The notes under the pieces were generated by a model that searched no databases, was not told the DNA's origin, and saw nothing but the letters and a program-made list of their open reading frames with translations. The position numbers and the translations under genes were made by a program. Positions 17,121 to 26,279 of a DNA stretch of 64,000 bases are shown here, piece by piece; positions within the stretch are counted from its first letter, which is position 1, and every line of letters begins with the position of its first letter. The DNA is from CAG-411 sp050875145 (lineage in GTDB: Bacteria; Bacillota; Clostridia; Lachnospirales; Lachnospiraceae): contig JBNMLH010000015.1 in assembly GCA_050875145.1 (NCBI GenBank), positions 32,754 through 96,753 of the forward strand. Direction: 5' to 3'.

Positions 17121-18272
17121 TTACCCTTCCTGCTGTCGCATTTTTGTCAACATCAATGTAACTCCAATAATTGCCGCCATAAATACCAACTGTATACCAA
17201 TTCCCTGCCATACTTTTTCTCTTATACTTGCCGGCAATGTCTGATAATCTCCCAAAAGGTCATTGGTTTTAGAGTACCAGTATACAGGAAGGAATTGTGC
17301 CACTCTTTTTACCTGTTCCCCAAGTAGTTTTAATGGAACAAACACACCACAAATAAAACATAATCCCAAAGAAAACGGCGTTACGATCATATTGACTTGT
17401 ACTGCCTTTTTTACCAGTATGCCAATGAGAAATGCAAGAGATAAGGTTACTAACATCATAACAAATGTATTCCCTAAATAATATGGTAATAACTGTGAAC
17501 GGAAAAAGCTTCCTTTGGAAATACATTGTATCACGCCCAAACTAAGCAACCAAAGTCCTACTCCCAACACAAGAAATGCCATCAATGCTTCTATATTTTG
17601 TCTCCACAAGGATACCGATGATATGTTCATTCTTTGCTTCATATCCTTTCGTTGAAAAACAGCCAATATCAATCCTAAAATGGAACATAACGTAGGAATG
17701 TAAAAATACGGTATCATACGCAACATCGGTGTATAGCTTTTTATATTCGTGTTGCTCTTTGTATCTTTTAAAATGGAAATTTTACTTTGCTTTTGCTTCT
17801 GAAGCTTTGTAATTGCTTCCGCTTGTGAATATCCCACTGCTTCGTATTGCTGCACCTGCTGAAGCATTCCATTAATCTGCTGTTCCAGATACATAGCAGT
17901 ACTATCTCCTGGAATTTCTGTTATTTGTAATTTCCCTTTCTTCCAATCGCGATCCGTCCCAAATTCTTTTGGAATCTGTAATACAATGTCTATATTATAA
18001 TAGTACAATCTTTCCTGTAACTCTTCCATTCGATCTTCTTCCACTGTTACATGATGAAATTGCCCTAAATATTCCAGCAATGCCCTAGATAACTCATTTT
18101 CTGCATGGTCTACCACTGCAATATCCAAGGAATCTGCCGTATATTGTTTTTCCTCTCGACTTTTTGTCCCCTGTGCAGTCAATACAGAAATCATAGTAAA
18201 GATCACAAGATACATTACTATAGTACTTATGTTACTTCGAACAATTTTCATATAACCATTAAATATTGTCAT
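17121..18272 (-). CDS. ABC-2 type exporter permease, LnrN/LnrM-like
   Basis: A 383-residue permease. A first membrane helix (about 15-33) is followed by a large extracytoplasmic domain (about 35-190) and then five helices in the C-terminal half, the usual ABC-2 layout. It overlaps the upstream permease by 14 nt and starts behind AGGAGGGTG. With the second permease and the ATPase it forms a three-gene exporter next to a divergent NarL-type two-component system, the order of the Bacillus linearmycin-resistance locus (lnrLMN/lnrJK). The substrate is probably a membrane-active peptide or polyene, but this is inference. Confidence 0.82.
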   Translation of the reverse strand: MTIFNGYMKIVRSNISTIVMYLVIFTMISVLTAQGTKSREEKQYTADSLDIAVVDHAENELSRALLEYLGQFHHVTVEEDRMEELQERLYYYNIDIVLQIPKEFGTDRDWKKGKLQITEIPGDSTAMYLEQQINGMLQQVQQYEAVGYSQAEAITKLQKQKQSKISILKDTKSNTNIKSYTPMLRMIPYFYIPTLCSILGLILAVFQRKDMKQRMNISSVSLWRQNIEALMAFLVLGVGLWLLSLGVIQCISKGSFFRSQLLPYYLGNTFVMMLVTLSLAFLIGILVKKAVQVNMIVTPFSLGLCFICGVFVPLKLLGEQVKRVAQFLPVYWYSKTNDLLGDYQTLPASIREKVWQGIGIQLVFMAAIIGVTLMLTKMRQQEG

Positions 18273-19407
18273 AACGCACCCTCCTCATCATTACAAAGGA
18301 CCCTAAATATAGCAAAACAACAAGCAAAAGCATAAGTAACAAATCCTCCTGTAGTCTTCCCATATCTTCATATACACTCACACAATACAAGGCATCCGAA
18401 ATCAACGAGGACGGATTGATACGATTAATAATAGGACAATTTTGTTCTATTACCCCTTTTATAGAAGAAACCATAAGTCCGGATAAAAAACTAGATACCA
18501 AGGATATGGTTAATATCATACCAATTTTTACTCCTTCTTTTAGTTTTCCTATACTTCCTACCAGCATACCAAGGGATACTCCAATCATACTGCCCAATCC
18601 AGCGATAAGGACCAGATAACCGATATGATTTCCTAAATCAATCTTTAACACCCATTTGATATATGCCATTAACACCAATACACTTATAAATTGCACAAAA
18701 AAGGCTACTAAAACATCCACAAAAATTAATTTTGCTTTACTTGTAGATGTAATACATCGTCTAGCTCCTAAAGCTCCCACATTTGCCTGTAACTTTGATG
18801 CAGAATCCATGCCAATAAAGCAACCAAACATACACGCCATACCAATCAATGCTAGAAAATACTGTGTATACGATTGCACTTCTTTTCCTGTAATCGTAGC
18901 TTTTTCAACCATATTTTCCTCATAGCCAGCATTCTGCAATTTTACTATCTTTTCTGGTTTTTCTTTTGCAACGGTTGAATATACACATATTCGACTATTG
19001 TAACTTTCCATTACAGACTGTAAAATACTCTCCTCTAACCCAGAACCTAACACGCATAATCGAATCGGATTTTCTCCAGTAGATATGGGGTTGTAGTAAT
19101 AAATTCCTTTTATCTTTTTATTTTTTAGATCACGTTTTGCATCTTCTTCTGATTCTGCCTTTACTTTCAATAATTTTTTATGATTATTTTCCAACTTTTT
19201 TAAAGTTTGCATAAAGGTTGTCTGTTCCTGTTGTTCTACCGTTTCATCAAAAACAACCGCAACAGAAATAGACTTTAAATCTTCTCCCAATCCACTAAAT
19301 GCAAAATAGAAAAAAGTTCCTAATATAAGCGCAAATGCGATTGACCAAAATACTGTGGTCTTTTCTCGCAGCAAAGATAGGATGCGATATCGAAATAGTT
19401 GTAACAT
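18259..19407 (-). CDS. ABC-2 type exporter permease, LnrM-like
   Basis: A 382-residue permease with the same architecture as its neighbour: a helix at about 16-36, an extracytoplasmic domain to about 175, then six hydrophobic segments. Pairs of unequal permeases are typical of LnrMN-type exporters, which work as heterodimers with one ATPase. It follows the ATPase gene by 11 nt and overlaps the next permease by 14 nt. Confidence 0.82.
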   Translation of the reverse strand: MLQLFRYRILSLLREKTTVFWSIAFALILGTFFYFAFSGLGEDLKSISVAVVFDETVEQQEQTTFMQTLKKLENNHKKLLKVKAESEEDAKRDLKNKKIKGIYYYNPISTGENPIRLCVLGSGLEESILQSVMESYNSRICVYSTVAKEKPEKIVKLQNAGYEENMVEKATITGKEVQSYTQYFLALIGMACMFGCFIGMDSASKLQANVGALGARRCITSTSKAKLIFVDVLVAFFVQFISVLVLMAYIKWVLKIDLGNHIGYLVLIAGLGSMIGVSLGMLVGSIGKLKEGVKIGMILTISLVSSFLSGLMVSSIKGVIEQNCPIINRINPSSLISDALYCVSVYEDMGRLQEDLLLMLLLVVLLYLGSFVMMRRVRYDNI

Positions 19408-19418
19408 AGTTCTCCCTC

Positions 19419-20348
19419 CTAATCTCTTAAATTTGTTCCTGTAATTTCTAAGAACACATCATTTAATGTAGGCAGTTGTGAAACAACCTGTCCAAATGCA
19501 ATATCCTGTTCCTGCAAATATCCAAGCACCCGCACTAAATTATGTTTTCCTTCACTGCATCGTACCGTCAGTTTTTCTTCTTCGTATTCCACCTGAAATA
19601 TATTTGGCAATTCTTTTATCTGTGCAAGCTGTTCCTCATTTAAAAGAATGGCATCAATCAAAATGGTTTCACCTGTTTTTATCATTCTTTTCAATTCCTC
19701 TTTTGTTCCAGTTGCAATACAACGTCCATGATCCAAAATAGAAATTCTGCTGCAAATCTGCTCCACTTCTTCCATATAATGTGACGTATAGATGATGGTA
19801 GCACCCTGCTTATTTAGTTCCAATATTCCCTCTAAAATTCGGTTACGACTCTGTGGGTCTACTGCAACGGTTGGCTCATCCATAATAATCAATTTCGGCT
19901 TATGAGCAATTCCACAAGCAATATTCAATCTTCGAAGCAATCCGCCTGACAACTGTTTTGGTCGCATTTTTTTATATTTTTCCAATCCAACAAAAGCAAT
20001 TGCTTCCTCGACCATTTTTTTCCGCTGCACTTTATCCTTCACATACAATCCGCAAAAATAATCAATATTTTCCAATACATTTAATTCTTCAAATACCGCC
20101 ACATTTTGAGGAACTACACCAATTTGTCCCTTCAATTCATAACTGTCTGGTCGGATTGGCTCTCCCATGACTCTGATTTCACCCTTGTCGTACTTTAATA
20201 AGGCAAGCAAACAGTTAATTGCGGTTGTCTTTCCACATCCGTTTGGTCCAAGCAGGCCAAATACTTCTCCTTCGGAAATATGTAAATTTAAGTGGTCTAA
20301 TGCAACAAAATCACCATATCGTTTTACTAAATTTTCAATTTCTACCAT
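19419..20348 (-). CDS. ABC transporter ATP-binding protein, LnrL-like
   Basis: A 309-residue nucleotide-binding subunit. Walker A is GPNGCGKTT (about 34-42), the signature LSGGLLRRLN (about 138-147) and Walker B LIIMDEPTVAVDP (about 158-170), with the H-loop in YTSHYMEEVE. A C-terminal extension of about 90 residues with a beta-alpha pattern is typical of drug-exporter ATPases of the LnrL/NatA group. It is the first gene of the exporter operon and is transcribed away from the sensor kinase gene. Confidence 0.93.
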   Translation of the reverse strand: MVEIENLVKRYGDFVALDHLNLHISEGEVFGLLGPNGCGKTTAINCLLALLKYDKGEIRVMGEPIRPDSYELKGQIGVVPQNVAVFEELNVLENIDYFCGLYVKDKVQRKKMVEEAIAFVGLEKYKKMRPKQLSGGLLRRLNIACGIAHKPKLIIMDEPTVAVDPQSRNRILEGILELNKQGATIIYTSHYMEEVEQICSRISILDHGRCIATGTKEELKRMIKTGETILIDAILLNEEQLAQIKELPNIFQVEYEEEKLTVRCSEGKHNLVRVLGYLQEQDIAFGQVVSQLPTLNDVFLEITGTNLRD

Positions 20349-20439
20349 ACTCTCACTCCTTCTATTTTATCCATTTCTTTACTTCTTTAGTTTAACACAC
20401 CCTTCCAGTTCTCCCTAGTGTATAATGTCAAGACCAGCA

Positions 20440-20455
20440 CATGACAAATGTCATG
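20440..20455. promoter_or_regulatory. 16-bp palindrome, candidate response-regulator operator
   Basis: CATGAC-AAAT-GTCATG, perfect 6-4-6, in the divergent intergenic region. On the minus strand it overlaps a -35 (TTGTCA) that lies 17 nt before TATACA. On the plus strand a TATAAT at 20480-20485 lies downstream, before the kinase gene. The shape fits NarL/LuxR-type regulators such as the one encoded at 21691. Confidence 0.65.
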
Positions 20456-20536
20456 CTTTTCTTTTTTGATTTCTTCTTTTATAATGAATGTAGTAATTAA
20501 TTTTAAATTTAGCTTACAAAAGGGGGGTATTATGAT

Positions 20537-21613
20537 ATGAAACCAATGCGAAATAAATTGCTATTGTTATTTTTATGTTGCACCTCTTTTTGTATCCTTT
20601 CTCCCTCTATGGCACATGTACTTGCCTTTTTAAGCAGTATCTTTTTTGCCAGCACCATATATTTTTTTCAATCCAAACGATACTGTGCTATTTGCAGTAT
20701 CGTATACGGTCTTTTTTGTATTTATCATCCTGCTTTTCTACTATTTATCCCCGTACTTTTTTATGATAGCTGTTATTACAAATGCTACGCTGGAATACTA
20801 TTGCTCTTGCTAGAAGGTATTTATATGATTTTCTATCTTCCACCGGCCTATCCGTTTTTTCTAGCTATGCTTATCCTTTTCGGTATGGTATTAGCCATGT
20901 ATTTGCAATCTATTTCACACCGCTGGAATACATTAGATAGAAAATACAAGAAAAGTCAGGATGATAGTCGTGAGACTCTGTTACTGATGCAGGAAAAAAA
21001 TAAATCACTTTTGAAAAATCAGGATTATGAAATATATAATGCCACATTACAGGAACGAAATCGTATTGCCCGAGAAATCCATGATAATGTGGGACATATG
21101 CTGTCACGCGCTATTTTACTCATGGGGGCAATAAAGGTCATCAACCAATCTTCTGAATTAGCACTTCCGATTGAGCAGACAGAGGACACCTTATCCCAGG
21201 CAATGGACAGTATACGAAACAGCGTTCATAACTTGCACGACGAATCTATCAATCTGCAAAAAAACTTGGAAACGATAACAGCTTCTTTCTCTTTCTGCCC
21301 AGTTACATTGGAATATGATATGGGATTTGAAGTACCAAAAGCAATTAAGTACTGTTTTATTGCTATCATAAAAGAAGCATTAACAAATGTAGCAAAGCAC
21401 AGCAATGCCACTAACGTTTCTATTTTGGTCAGAGAGCATCCATCTTTGTTCCAGCTTATTATTGCAGATAATGGTACCAAACTACCTATTTCGGACTATA
21501 CAGGCATCGGACTTACCAATATGCAGGAACGAATCGCAAATCTCAAAGGAACGATTCAGATTAATAAGAAAAACGGATATCGGATATTTATTTCCATTCC
21601 AAAGCAAACGTAA
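20537..21613 (+). CDS. NarL-type sensor histidine kinase, LnrJ-like
   Basis: A 358-residue kinase. The first 125 residues contain about five membrane helices with almost no extracytoplasmic loop. HisKA_3 follows with the phosphorylated His182 in RNRIAREIHDNVGHML, then HATPase_c (KEALTNVAKHSNAT; DNGTKLPISDYTGIGLTNM). A kinase without an outer sensing domain next to an ABC exporter fits a membrane or transporter-coupled drug sensor. It starts behind a GGGGGG site with 9-nt spacing and is followed by its response regulator. Confidence 0.92.
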   Translation: MKPMRNKLLLLFLCCTSFCILSPSMAHVLAFLSSIFFASTIYFFQSKRYCAICSIVYGLFCIYHPAFLLFIPVLFYDSCYYKCYAGILLLLLEGIYMIFYLPPAYPFFLAMLILFGMVLAMYLQSISHRWNTLDRKYKKSQDDSRETLLLMQEKNKSLLKNQDYEIYNATLQERNRIAREIHDNVGHMLSRAILLMGAIKVINQSSELALPIEQTEDTLSQAMDSIRNSVHNLHDESINLQKNLETITASFSFCPVTLEYDMGFEVPKAIKYCFIAIIKEALTNVAKHSNATNVSILVREHPSLFQLIIADNGTKLPISDYTGIGLTNMQERIANLKGTIQINKKNGYRIFISIPKQT

Positions 21614-21690
21614 CCTATCGTTTTTTACAAAACACTGTTAGGCAACTTTATACGAGTTTACGCAAAGAGAAATGAAAGGGATATAAAACG

Positions 21691-22311
21691 ATGAAAATTA
21701 TTATTGTTGATGATGACCAGCTAGTTACTAATGCATTGAAAACTATTTTGCAGGTCACTGGAAAAGTGGAAGTGCTTGCTACCGGATGTAATGGTCTAGA
21801 AGCAATTGCACTCTATCAAAAATACCATCCAGATGTGATATTGATGGATATTCAAATGAAAGAAATGAGTGGTCTGGATGCTGCGCGGGAAATTTTAAAA
21901 GAAGCCCCCCATGCAAACATTCTATTATTAACCACTTTTTCGGATAATGAATATATTATAAAGGCCTTACAATATGGAACAAAAGGATATCTTTTAAAGC
22001 AGGATTATGAAAGTATTTTACCTGCACTAGAAGCAGTAAATTCTGGCCAGACTGTATTTGGCTCAGAAATTGTTTCCAAACTGCCTGATTTATTTCAGAA
22101 AAAAAATGATTTTTCTTATGCCGATTATGACATTACCGAACGGGAAGAAGAAGTCATTCAGTTAATCGCGCAAGGACTTAGTAATAAAGAAATAGCAACT
22201 ACTTTATTTTTAAGCGAAGGTACAGTACGAAACTATTTAAGTTCTATTTTAGATAAACTGGGACTTCGAGATCGAACACAAGTGGCTATTTTCTATTATC
22301 AACATAAGTAA
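21691..22311 (+). CDS. NarL/LuxR-family response regulator, LnrK-like
   Basis: A 206-residue regulator with a receiver domain (acidic residues D7-D9, phospho-Asp53 in VILMDIQM, and Lys in GYLLKQDY) and a C-terminal LuxR helix-turn-helix (EREEEVIQLIAQGLSNKEIA and LFLSEGTVRNYLSSILDKL). It is encoded 77 nt after its kinase. It likely controls the divergent exporter through the CATGAC/GTCATG palindrome; that link is inferred from position. Confidence 0.94.
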   Translation: MKIIIVDDDQLVTNALKTILQVTGKVEVLATGCNGLEAIALYQKYHPDVILMDIQMKEMSGLDAAREILKEAPHANILLLTTFSDNEYIIKALQYGTKGYLLKQDYESILPALEAVNSGQTVFGSEIVSKLPDLFQKKNDFSYADYDITEREEEVIQLIAQGLSNKEIATTLFLSEGTVRNYLSSILDKLGLRDRTQVAIFYYQHK

Positions 22312-22492
22312 AAAATTCTTTCCTTTTTTATTGTCGCGTTTTATAATAATAGTTAGGATATCAACATATATAGAAAAATTGTAACGGTTCAGAGGGTACA
22401 ATTCGCAAAATATCAGATATACAGAATGGCTAAAAATTTTAGTAGATGGCTGAACAGTTACGAAAAATTTATTTAAGTTAGGGAGGTTTAAA

Positions 22493-23377
22493 ATGAAACA
22501 AAGCAAACGATTTTTCTGCCTTATGCTTACTGTAGTATTTAGTATAGTAGGAATTTTAGGCATACAAACACCACCAACACAGGCAAAGCGTATCATAAAC
22601 AAAGTAAAATTACTAGAAAATGGGAAAACCTATTCCTATGATATAAATGGGGATGGCAAAAAAGAAAGTATTCTTGTTAAAGTAGTTGAAACCTATTCTA
22701 ATAATATTGCTATTACAACTACAATTTATGTAAATGGAAACGTATATTATAAAGTAAAATCCAAATATGGAATCGGTGCACAAGTGTTACTTTGCGATTT
22801 ATATGCAAATCAAAAGGGTGCAAATTTACTGATTGAACACTATGGTGAATCCGATGGTCTTAGCTCCCTTCGTGTCATCAAATGTGAAAAGGATAAAGGA
22901 ACTTTGCTTGCATCCATGTCAGGTAAAACTTTTGGGAAATTGAACATTTATCGTATCAATCTCTCAAGTTTAAAAGTCACTGGAAATGGTACTTTTACCA
23001 TGCTGGTAGATACACCAATTTATCTAGGAAATTTCGGATGCTATTTTGTATCCATTCCTTTTAAAATATCTGGTAAAAAGATTAAACTAACTCCTAAAAA
23101 AAGTTATAAAATCTCATCTGATTTCACGTATAAACTAAAAAAACAGGCTACTTTATATACCAAGCCAAGCAAAAAAGCATCCAAAACAACATTAGCTGTG
23201 GGAAGCAAACTTAAAATTGTGGCAGTTTACCCGGTAAGCTATAACAAAAAGAAGTACATAGCAACCAGTTTTGTAAAAGTAAAAACAAAAAGTGGAAAAA
23301 CCGGTTGGGTTTTTGATAAATCCAATGTTTCTGATGAAAATAAATTGTGTGGTTTAAATATTCCTCAGTGGGGATAA
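22493..23377 (+). CDS. Secreted protein with Ca-binding-like repeat and C-terminal SH3-like domain
   Basis: A 294-residue exported protein. A Sec signal peptide (about 1-32, ending PPTQA) is followed by a DINGDGKKE loop (about 53-61) of the EF-hand/dockerin-like type, a beta-rich middle part, and a bacterial SH3-like domain (about 218-285) with TLYTKPSKKASKTT and KSGKTGWVFDKSN. SH3b domains usually bind peptidoglycan. There is no sortase motif or membrane anchor, so it is released or wall-bound. Lys and Ser/Thr content is high. The start follows AGGGAGG. The gene stands alone; its role is unknown. Confidence 0.65.
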   Translation: MKQSKRFFCLMLTVVFSIVGILGIQTPPTQAKRIINKVKLLENGKTYSYDINGDGKKESILVKVVETYSNNIAITTTIYVNGNVYYKVKSKYGIGAQVLLCDLYANQKGANLLIEHYGESDGLSSLRVIKCEKDKGTLLASMSGKTFGKLNIYRINLSSLKVTGNGTFTMLVDTPIYLGNFGCYFVSIPFKISGKKIKLTPKKSYKISSDFTYKLKKQATLYTKPSKKASKTTLAVGSKLKIVAVYPVSYNKKKYIATSFVKVKTKSGKTGWVFDKSNVSDENKLCGLNIPQWG

Positions 23378-23454
23378 GTACCTACTCTATTTTCAATCTA
23401 AGCAAAGATTGAAAGAGCAAAAAACAAGCTAAAAACTAATTAGTAGAAAACAAT

Positions 23455-23490
23455 AGCCCATTACAACGAAAATTTCCGTTGTAATGGGCT
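23455..23490. terminator. Bidirectional terminator between secreted-protein gene and purE
   Basis: AGCCCATTACAACG pairs perfectly with CGTTGTAATGGGCT around a short AAAATTTC loop, with T-rich sequence on both strands. It ends two convergent genes. Confidence 0.85.
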
Positions 23491-23496
23491 GTTATT

Positions 23497-23985
23497 TTAT
23501 TTAAATTTTGCAATCACTTCTTCGTTTGCTTTCATGGCATTTGTTTCCATATCTTTACGCTCTGCAAGAAGTTTCTCTTTAATTTCTGCATGGTGTGTTC
23601 CCAAAATCTGTAATGCAAGATAGGCTGCATTTTTACTACCATTGATAGCAACTGTTGCAACTGGAATACCAGAAGGCATCTGTACAATTGACATCAATGC
23701 GTCCATTCCGTCTAATACAGAACCAGAAAGTGGAACACCAATAACTGGAAGTACGGTCTGCGATGCTACAACACCTGGTAAAGCTGCTGCCATACCTGCT
23801 GCAGTAATAATAACCTCAGTTCCATTGCTATTACATTCTTCAATAAATTGTGACAAGCCTAAATGTGCTCTATGTGCAGAAAGACAACGCACATTTACTT
23901 CTACTCCATATCCTTTTAAAATTCCTACTGCTGGTTCTACCTTTGCAAGATCACTTGTGGAACCCATAATAATTGCTACTTTCAT
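23497..23985 (-). CDS. purE: N5-carboxyaminoimidazole ribonucleotide mutase
   Basis: Class I PurE, which moves the carboxyl group of N5-CAIR to carbon 4 in purine synthesis. The 162-residue protein starts MKVAIIMGSTSDL, with the catalytic region SAHRAHLGL (residues about 40-48), GMAAALPGVVA and the SGSVLDGMDALMSIVQMP segment. The start at 23985 follows GGAGG with a 7-nt spacer; an ATG 32 codons further up has no ribosome site and adds a non-homologous tail. It stands alone, away from other pur genes. Confidence 0.96.
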   Translation of the reverse strand: MKVAIIMGSTSDLAKVEPAVGILKGYGVEVNVRCLSAHRAHLGLSQFIEECNSNGTEVIITAAGMAAALPGVVASQTVLPVIGVPLSGSVLDGMDALMSIVQMPSGIPVATVAINGSKNAAYLALQILGTHHAEIKEKLLAERKDMETNAMKANEEVIAKFK

Positions 23986-24150
23986 TTTATTTCCTCCATT
24001 CAAAATTATATATCCGTTCCTTTTATGCCAAAAACATGTATACATTTTCTTCGCTACTTGTAAGTGCAGGCGTATTCTCAAACTGAGATAAAACGGAACC
24101 TACCTTTTATAATAAAATAGAATGGAAAATTATACAAGCATAAATCACCC

Positions 24151-24179
24151 TTGATTTTCATGGCAGGAATTATTACACT
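24151..24179 (+). promoter_or_regulatory. Candidate azlCD promoter
   Basis: TTGATT (24151-24156), a 17-nt spacer, TACACT (24174-24179), about 28 nt before the azlC AGGAGG site. Confidence 0.5.
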
Positions 24180-24213
24180 TGCATTATAGCTTTTAGTTTT
24201 CAGGAGGAATAAA

Positions 24214-24975
24214 ATGAATAATCAACAAAAGAATACATCACAATTCTTATTTGGTATAAAACAGGGATTTCCTATTGGAATTGGTTATTTTGCAGTATCC
24301 TTTTCCCTTGGAATTGCCGCCCACCATGCAGGCCTTACGGCTTTTCAAGGATTTTTTGCAAGCCTTTTAGAGATTGCATCTGCTGGTGAATATGCCGCTT
24401 TTACTGCGATTGCCGCAGATGCTACTTATTTTAGTTTGCTATTAGCAACTCTGGTAGCAAATGCTCGCTATTTTTTAATGTCCTGTGCATTAAGCCAGCG
24501 AACCAGTGATAGCTTGCCATTACACCATCGTATGTGTATGGGATTTTTCCTTACAGATGAAATTTTTGGTGTTACTATTGCAAATACTGGTTATGTAAAT
24601 CCATATTTTATCTATGGTGCAGCAACTTCTTCCGTTCCTTTTTGGGCTTTTGGCACCTCCCTTGGTATTCTCATGGGAAATGTTTTACCTCTTCGGGTAG
24701 TAAGTGCCTTAAGTGTATCCCTATACGGTATGTTTCTTGCTGTTATTATACCACCAGCAAAGAAAAATCCTATTATTGCACTTTTAGTCATCATTAGTTT
24801 CTTCTTTAGTGCAATTGCCACTAAGCTGCCCTTACTGTCTACTTTGACAGAAAGTACCAGAATAATTATTCTCACACTAATCATCTCTACCATTGCAGCA
24901 ATTTTGTGTCCAGTATCCGAAAACTTAACCACACAAACAACAGAAAAAACGAAAGGAACGAATACTCATGCATAA
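24214..24975 (+). CDS. azlC: AzlC family branched-chain amino acid exporter, large subunit
   Basis: A 253-residue membrane protein with about seven helices. The N-terminal signature FGIKQGFPIGIGYFAVSFSLG and the ANARYFLMSCALSQR motif are family hallmarks. AzlC with AzlD exports branched-chain amino acids or their analogues across the cytoplasmic membrane. The last 16 or so residues are polar and cytosolic. The reading frame overlaps azlD by 8 nt, so they are coupled. Confidence 0.92.
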   Translation: MNNQQKNTSQFLFGIKQGFPIGIGYFAVSFSLGIAAHHAGLTAFQGFFASLLEIASAGEYAAFTAIAADATYFSLLLATLVANARYFLMSCALSQRTSDSLPLHHRMCMGFFLTDEIFGVTIANTGYVNPYFIYGAATSSVPFWAFGTSLGILMGNVLPLRVVSALSVSLYGMFLAVIIPPAKKNPIIALLVIISFFFSAIATKLPLLSTLTESTRIIILTLIISTIAAILCPVSENLTTQTTEKTKGTNTHA

Positions 24976-25270
24976 TATTTATATTTACATTTTCATTATG
25001 GCTATCACAACCTATGCCATTCGTGTGCTTCCACTTACTTTGATTCGTAAACCTATAAAAAGTAGATTTATTCAATCTTTTTTATATTATGTGCCCTATG
25101 TTACCCTGGCTGTGATGACCTTCCCCGCCATCACACAGGCAACCCACTCCCCAATCAGTGGAACCATTGCCTTACTTCTTGGAATTATTGTTGCCTGGAA
25201 AGGCGCAAGCTTGTTTCAAGTAGCATTGCTTTGTTGTAGTGTTGTATTTCTATTAGAATGTTTTTTATAA
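24968..25270 (+). CDS. azlD: AzlD family branched-chain amino acid exporter, small subunit
   Basis: A 100-residue protein with three to four membrane helices and the typical AITTYAIRVLPL near the N-terminus and FLYYVPYVTLAVMTFPA in the middle. It is the small partner of AzlC and overlaps it by 8 nt. No terminator is visible between it and the riboflavin transporter gene, which has its own strong promoter. Confidence 0.9.
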   Translation: MHNIYIYIFIMAITTYAIRVLPLTLIRKPIKSRFIQSFLYYVPYVTLAVMTFPAITQATHSPISGTIALLLGIIVAWKGASLFQVALLCCSVVFLLECFL

Positions 25271-25377
25271 TAAGCATACGATTATATAGGTAACTGTCTA
25301 CAAATTAACCTGCCTTTTAATTTACACAACAACGAGCAGTTTATTACGGGCATATGCCAGCCAAACACATCCACAAA

Positions 25378-25406
25378 TTGACAGACGGTATTTGTTTCTT
25401 TATAAT
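25378..25406 (+). promoter_or_regulatory. Perfect-consensus promoter before the RibU-like gene
   Basis: TTGACA (25378-25383), exactly 17 nt, TATAAT (25401-25406). The leader is about 80 nt with an AATGCT/AGCATT hairpin (25432-25466). I looked for an FMN riboswitch here and saw none of its conserved segments. Confidence 0.8.
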
Positions 25407-25493
25407 GGATTCTTGACAACGAATTAACAATAATGCTACGACAGTTTCTAACAATCGAAAGCATTCTATTCCTTATAAATGGAGGTACTATTT

Positions 25494-26111
25494 ATGAATT
25501 TGCAACCTAATACAGCTTCTCCTAAAAATTCAAATCGAATTTTTACTACAAAGCAAATCGTTATCATCGGTATGTTATCTGCTTTATCCTATATTCTTAT
25601 GTTAATCCATTTTCCAGTAAAGTATATGGGGTTCTTAGAAATTGAATTTAGTGACATTCCAGCGATTGTAGCATCTCTTAGTCTCGGCCCCGGCACAGGG
25701 ATTTTAATTGAATTTATTAAAAATCTTATTAAAGCAATCACTGCTTCTACAACTGGTGGCAGCGGCGAAATTGCCAACTTTATTGTCAGTGTAGGTTATG
25801 TTTTACCTCTGGGACTAATTTTCCATAAAACCAAAAATAAATATAAAGGACTTTTAGCATGTACAGCCGGAACTATTTGCATGGTTATTACAGGGATTGT
25901 AATTAACTATTTTATCACAGTTCCACTCTATGCCGCACTATTTGGTGGGGAAGAGGCAGTAATTGGTGCTTGTGCTTCTGTCATTCCAGCAATCAAAAGT
26001 ATTGGCACTGTAGTTATTCTTGGGATTACACCCTTTAATATTGTAAAAGGCATTTTAATTTCCATTCTCGGTATACTTTGCTATAAGGGAGTAGGAAAAT
26101 ATATAAAATAA
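25494..26111 (+). CDS. ribU: ECF transporter S component, riboflavin type (RibU-like)
   Basis: A 205-residue substrate-binding membrane subunit of an energy-coupling-factor importer. It has six predicted helices, with the family stretch IGMLSALSYILMLIHFPV at the start of helix 1 and FSDIPAIVASLSLGPGTG after helix 1-2, which is characteristic of RibU. It needs the shared EcfAA'T module, which is not in this window. The ATG of 25494 is used because the ATG 15 nt earlier lies over the GGAGGT ribosome site. The substrate is assigned by similarity and vitamin specificity is moderately sure. Confidence 0.78.
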   Translation: MNLQPNTASPKNSNRIFTTKQIVIIGMLSALSYILMLIHFPVKYMGFLEIEFSDIPAIVASLSLGPGTGILIEFIKNLIKAITASTTGGSGEIANFIVSVGYVLPLGLIFHKTKNKYKGLLACTAGTICMVITGIVINYFITVPLYAALFGGEEAVIGACASVIPAIKSIGTVVILGITPFNIVKGILISILGILCYKGVGKYIK

Positions 26112-26151
26112 TAGGAATAAGTAAAGACTTACTAGAATACTATTATATACA

Positions 26152-26200
26152 AAAATGGAATGCGAATGCTTCTTCTAATCATACATGCATTCCATTTTTT
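26152..26200 (+). terminator. Terminator of the RibU-like gene
   Basis: AAATGGAATGC / GCATTCCATTT with six trailing T, about 45 nt after the stop codon. Confidence 0.85.
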
Positions 26201-26279
26201 ATTTGCAACGCCAACAATTCAAAACTTCATATTTACCGCAAAACTTTGGTATCGGTCCTGACTATTTTACATTGCTTTT

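Noticed and set aside
25282..25464. 60-codon minus-strand frame between azlD and ribU
   Set aside because: It runs opposite to the perfect ribU promoter and has no ribosome site or known motif.
25271..25493. FMN riboswitch before the RibU-like gene
   Set aside because: None of the conserved aptamer segments is present on reading the leader.
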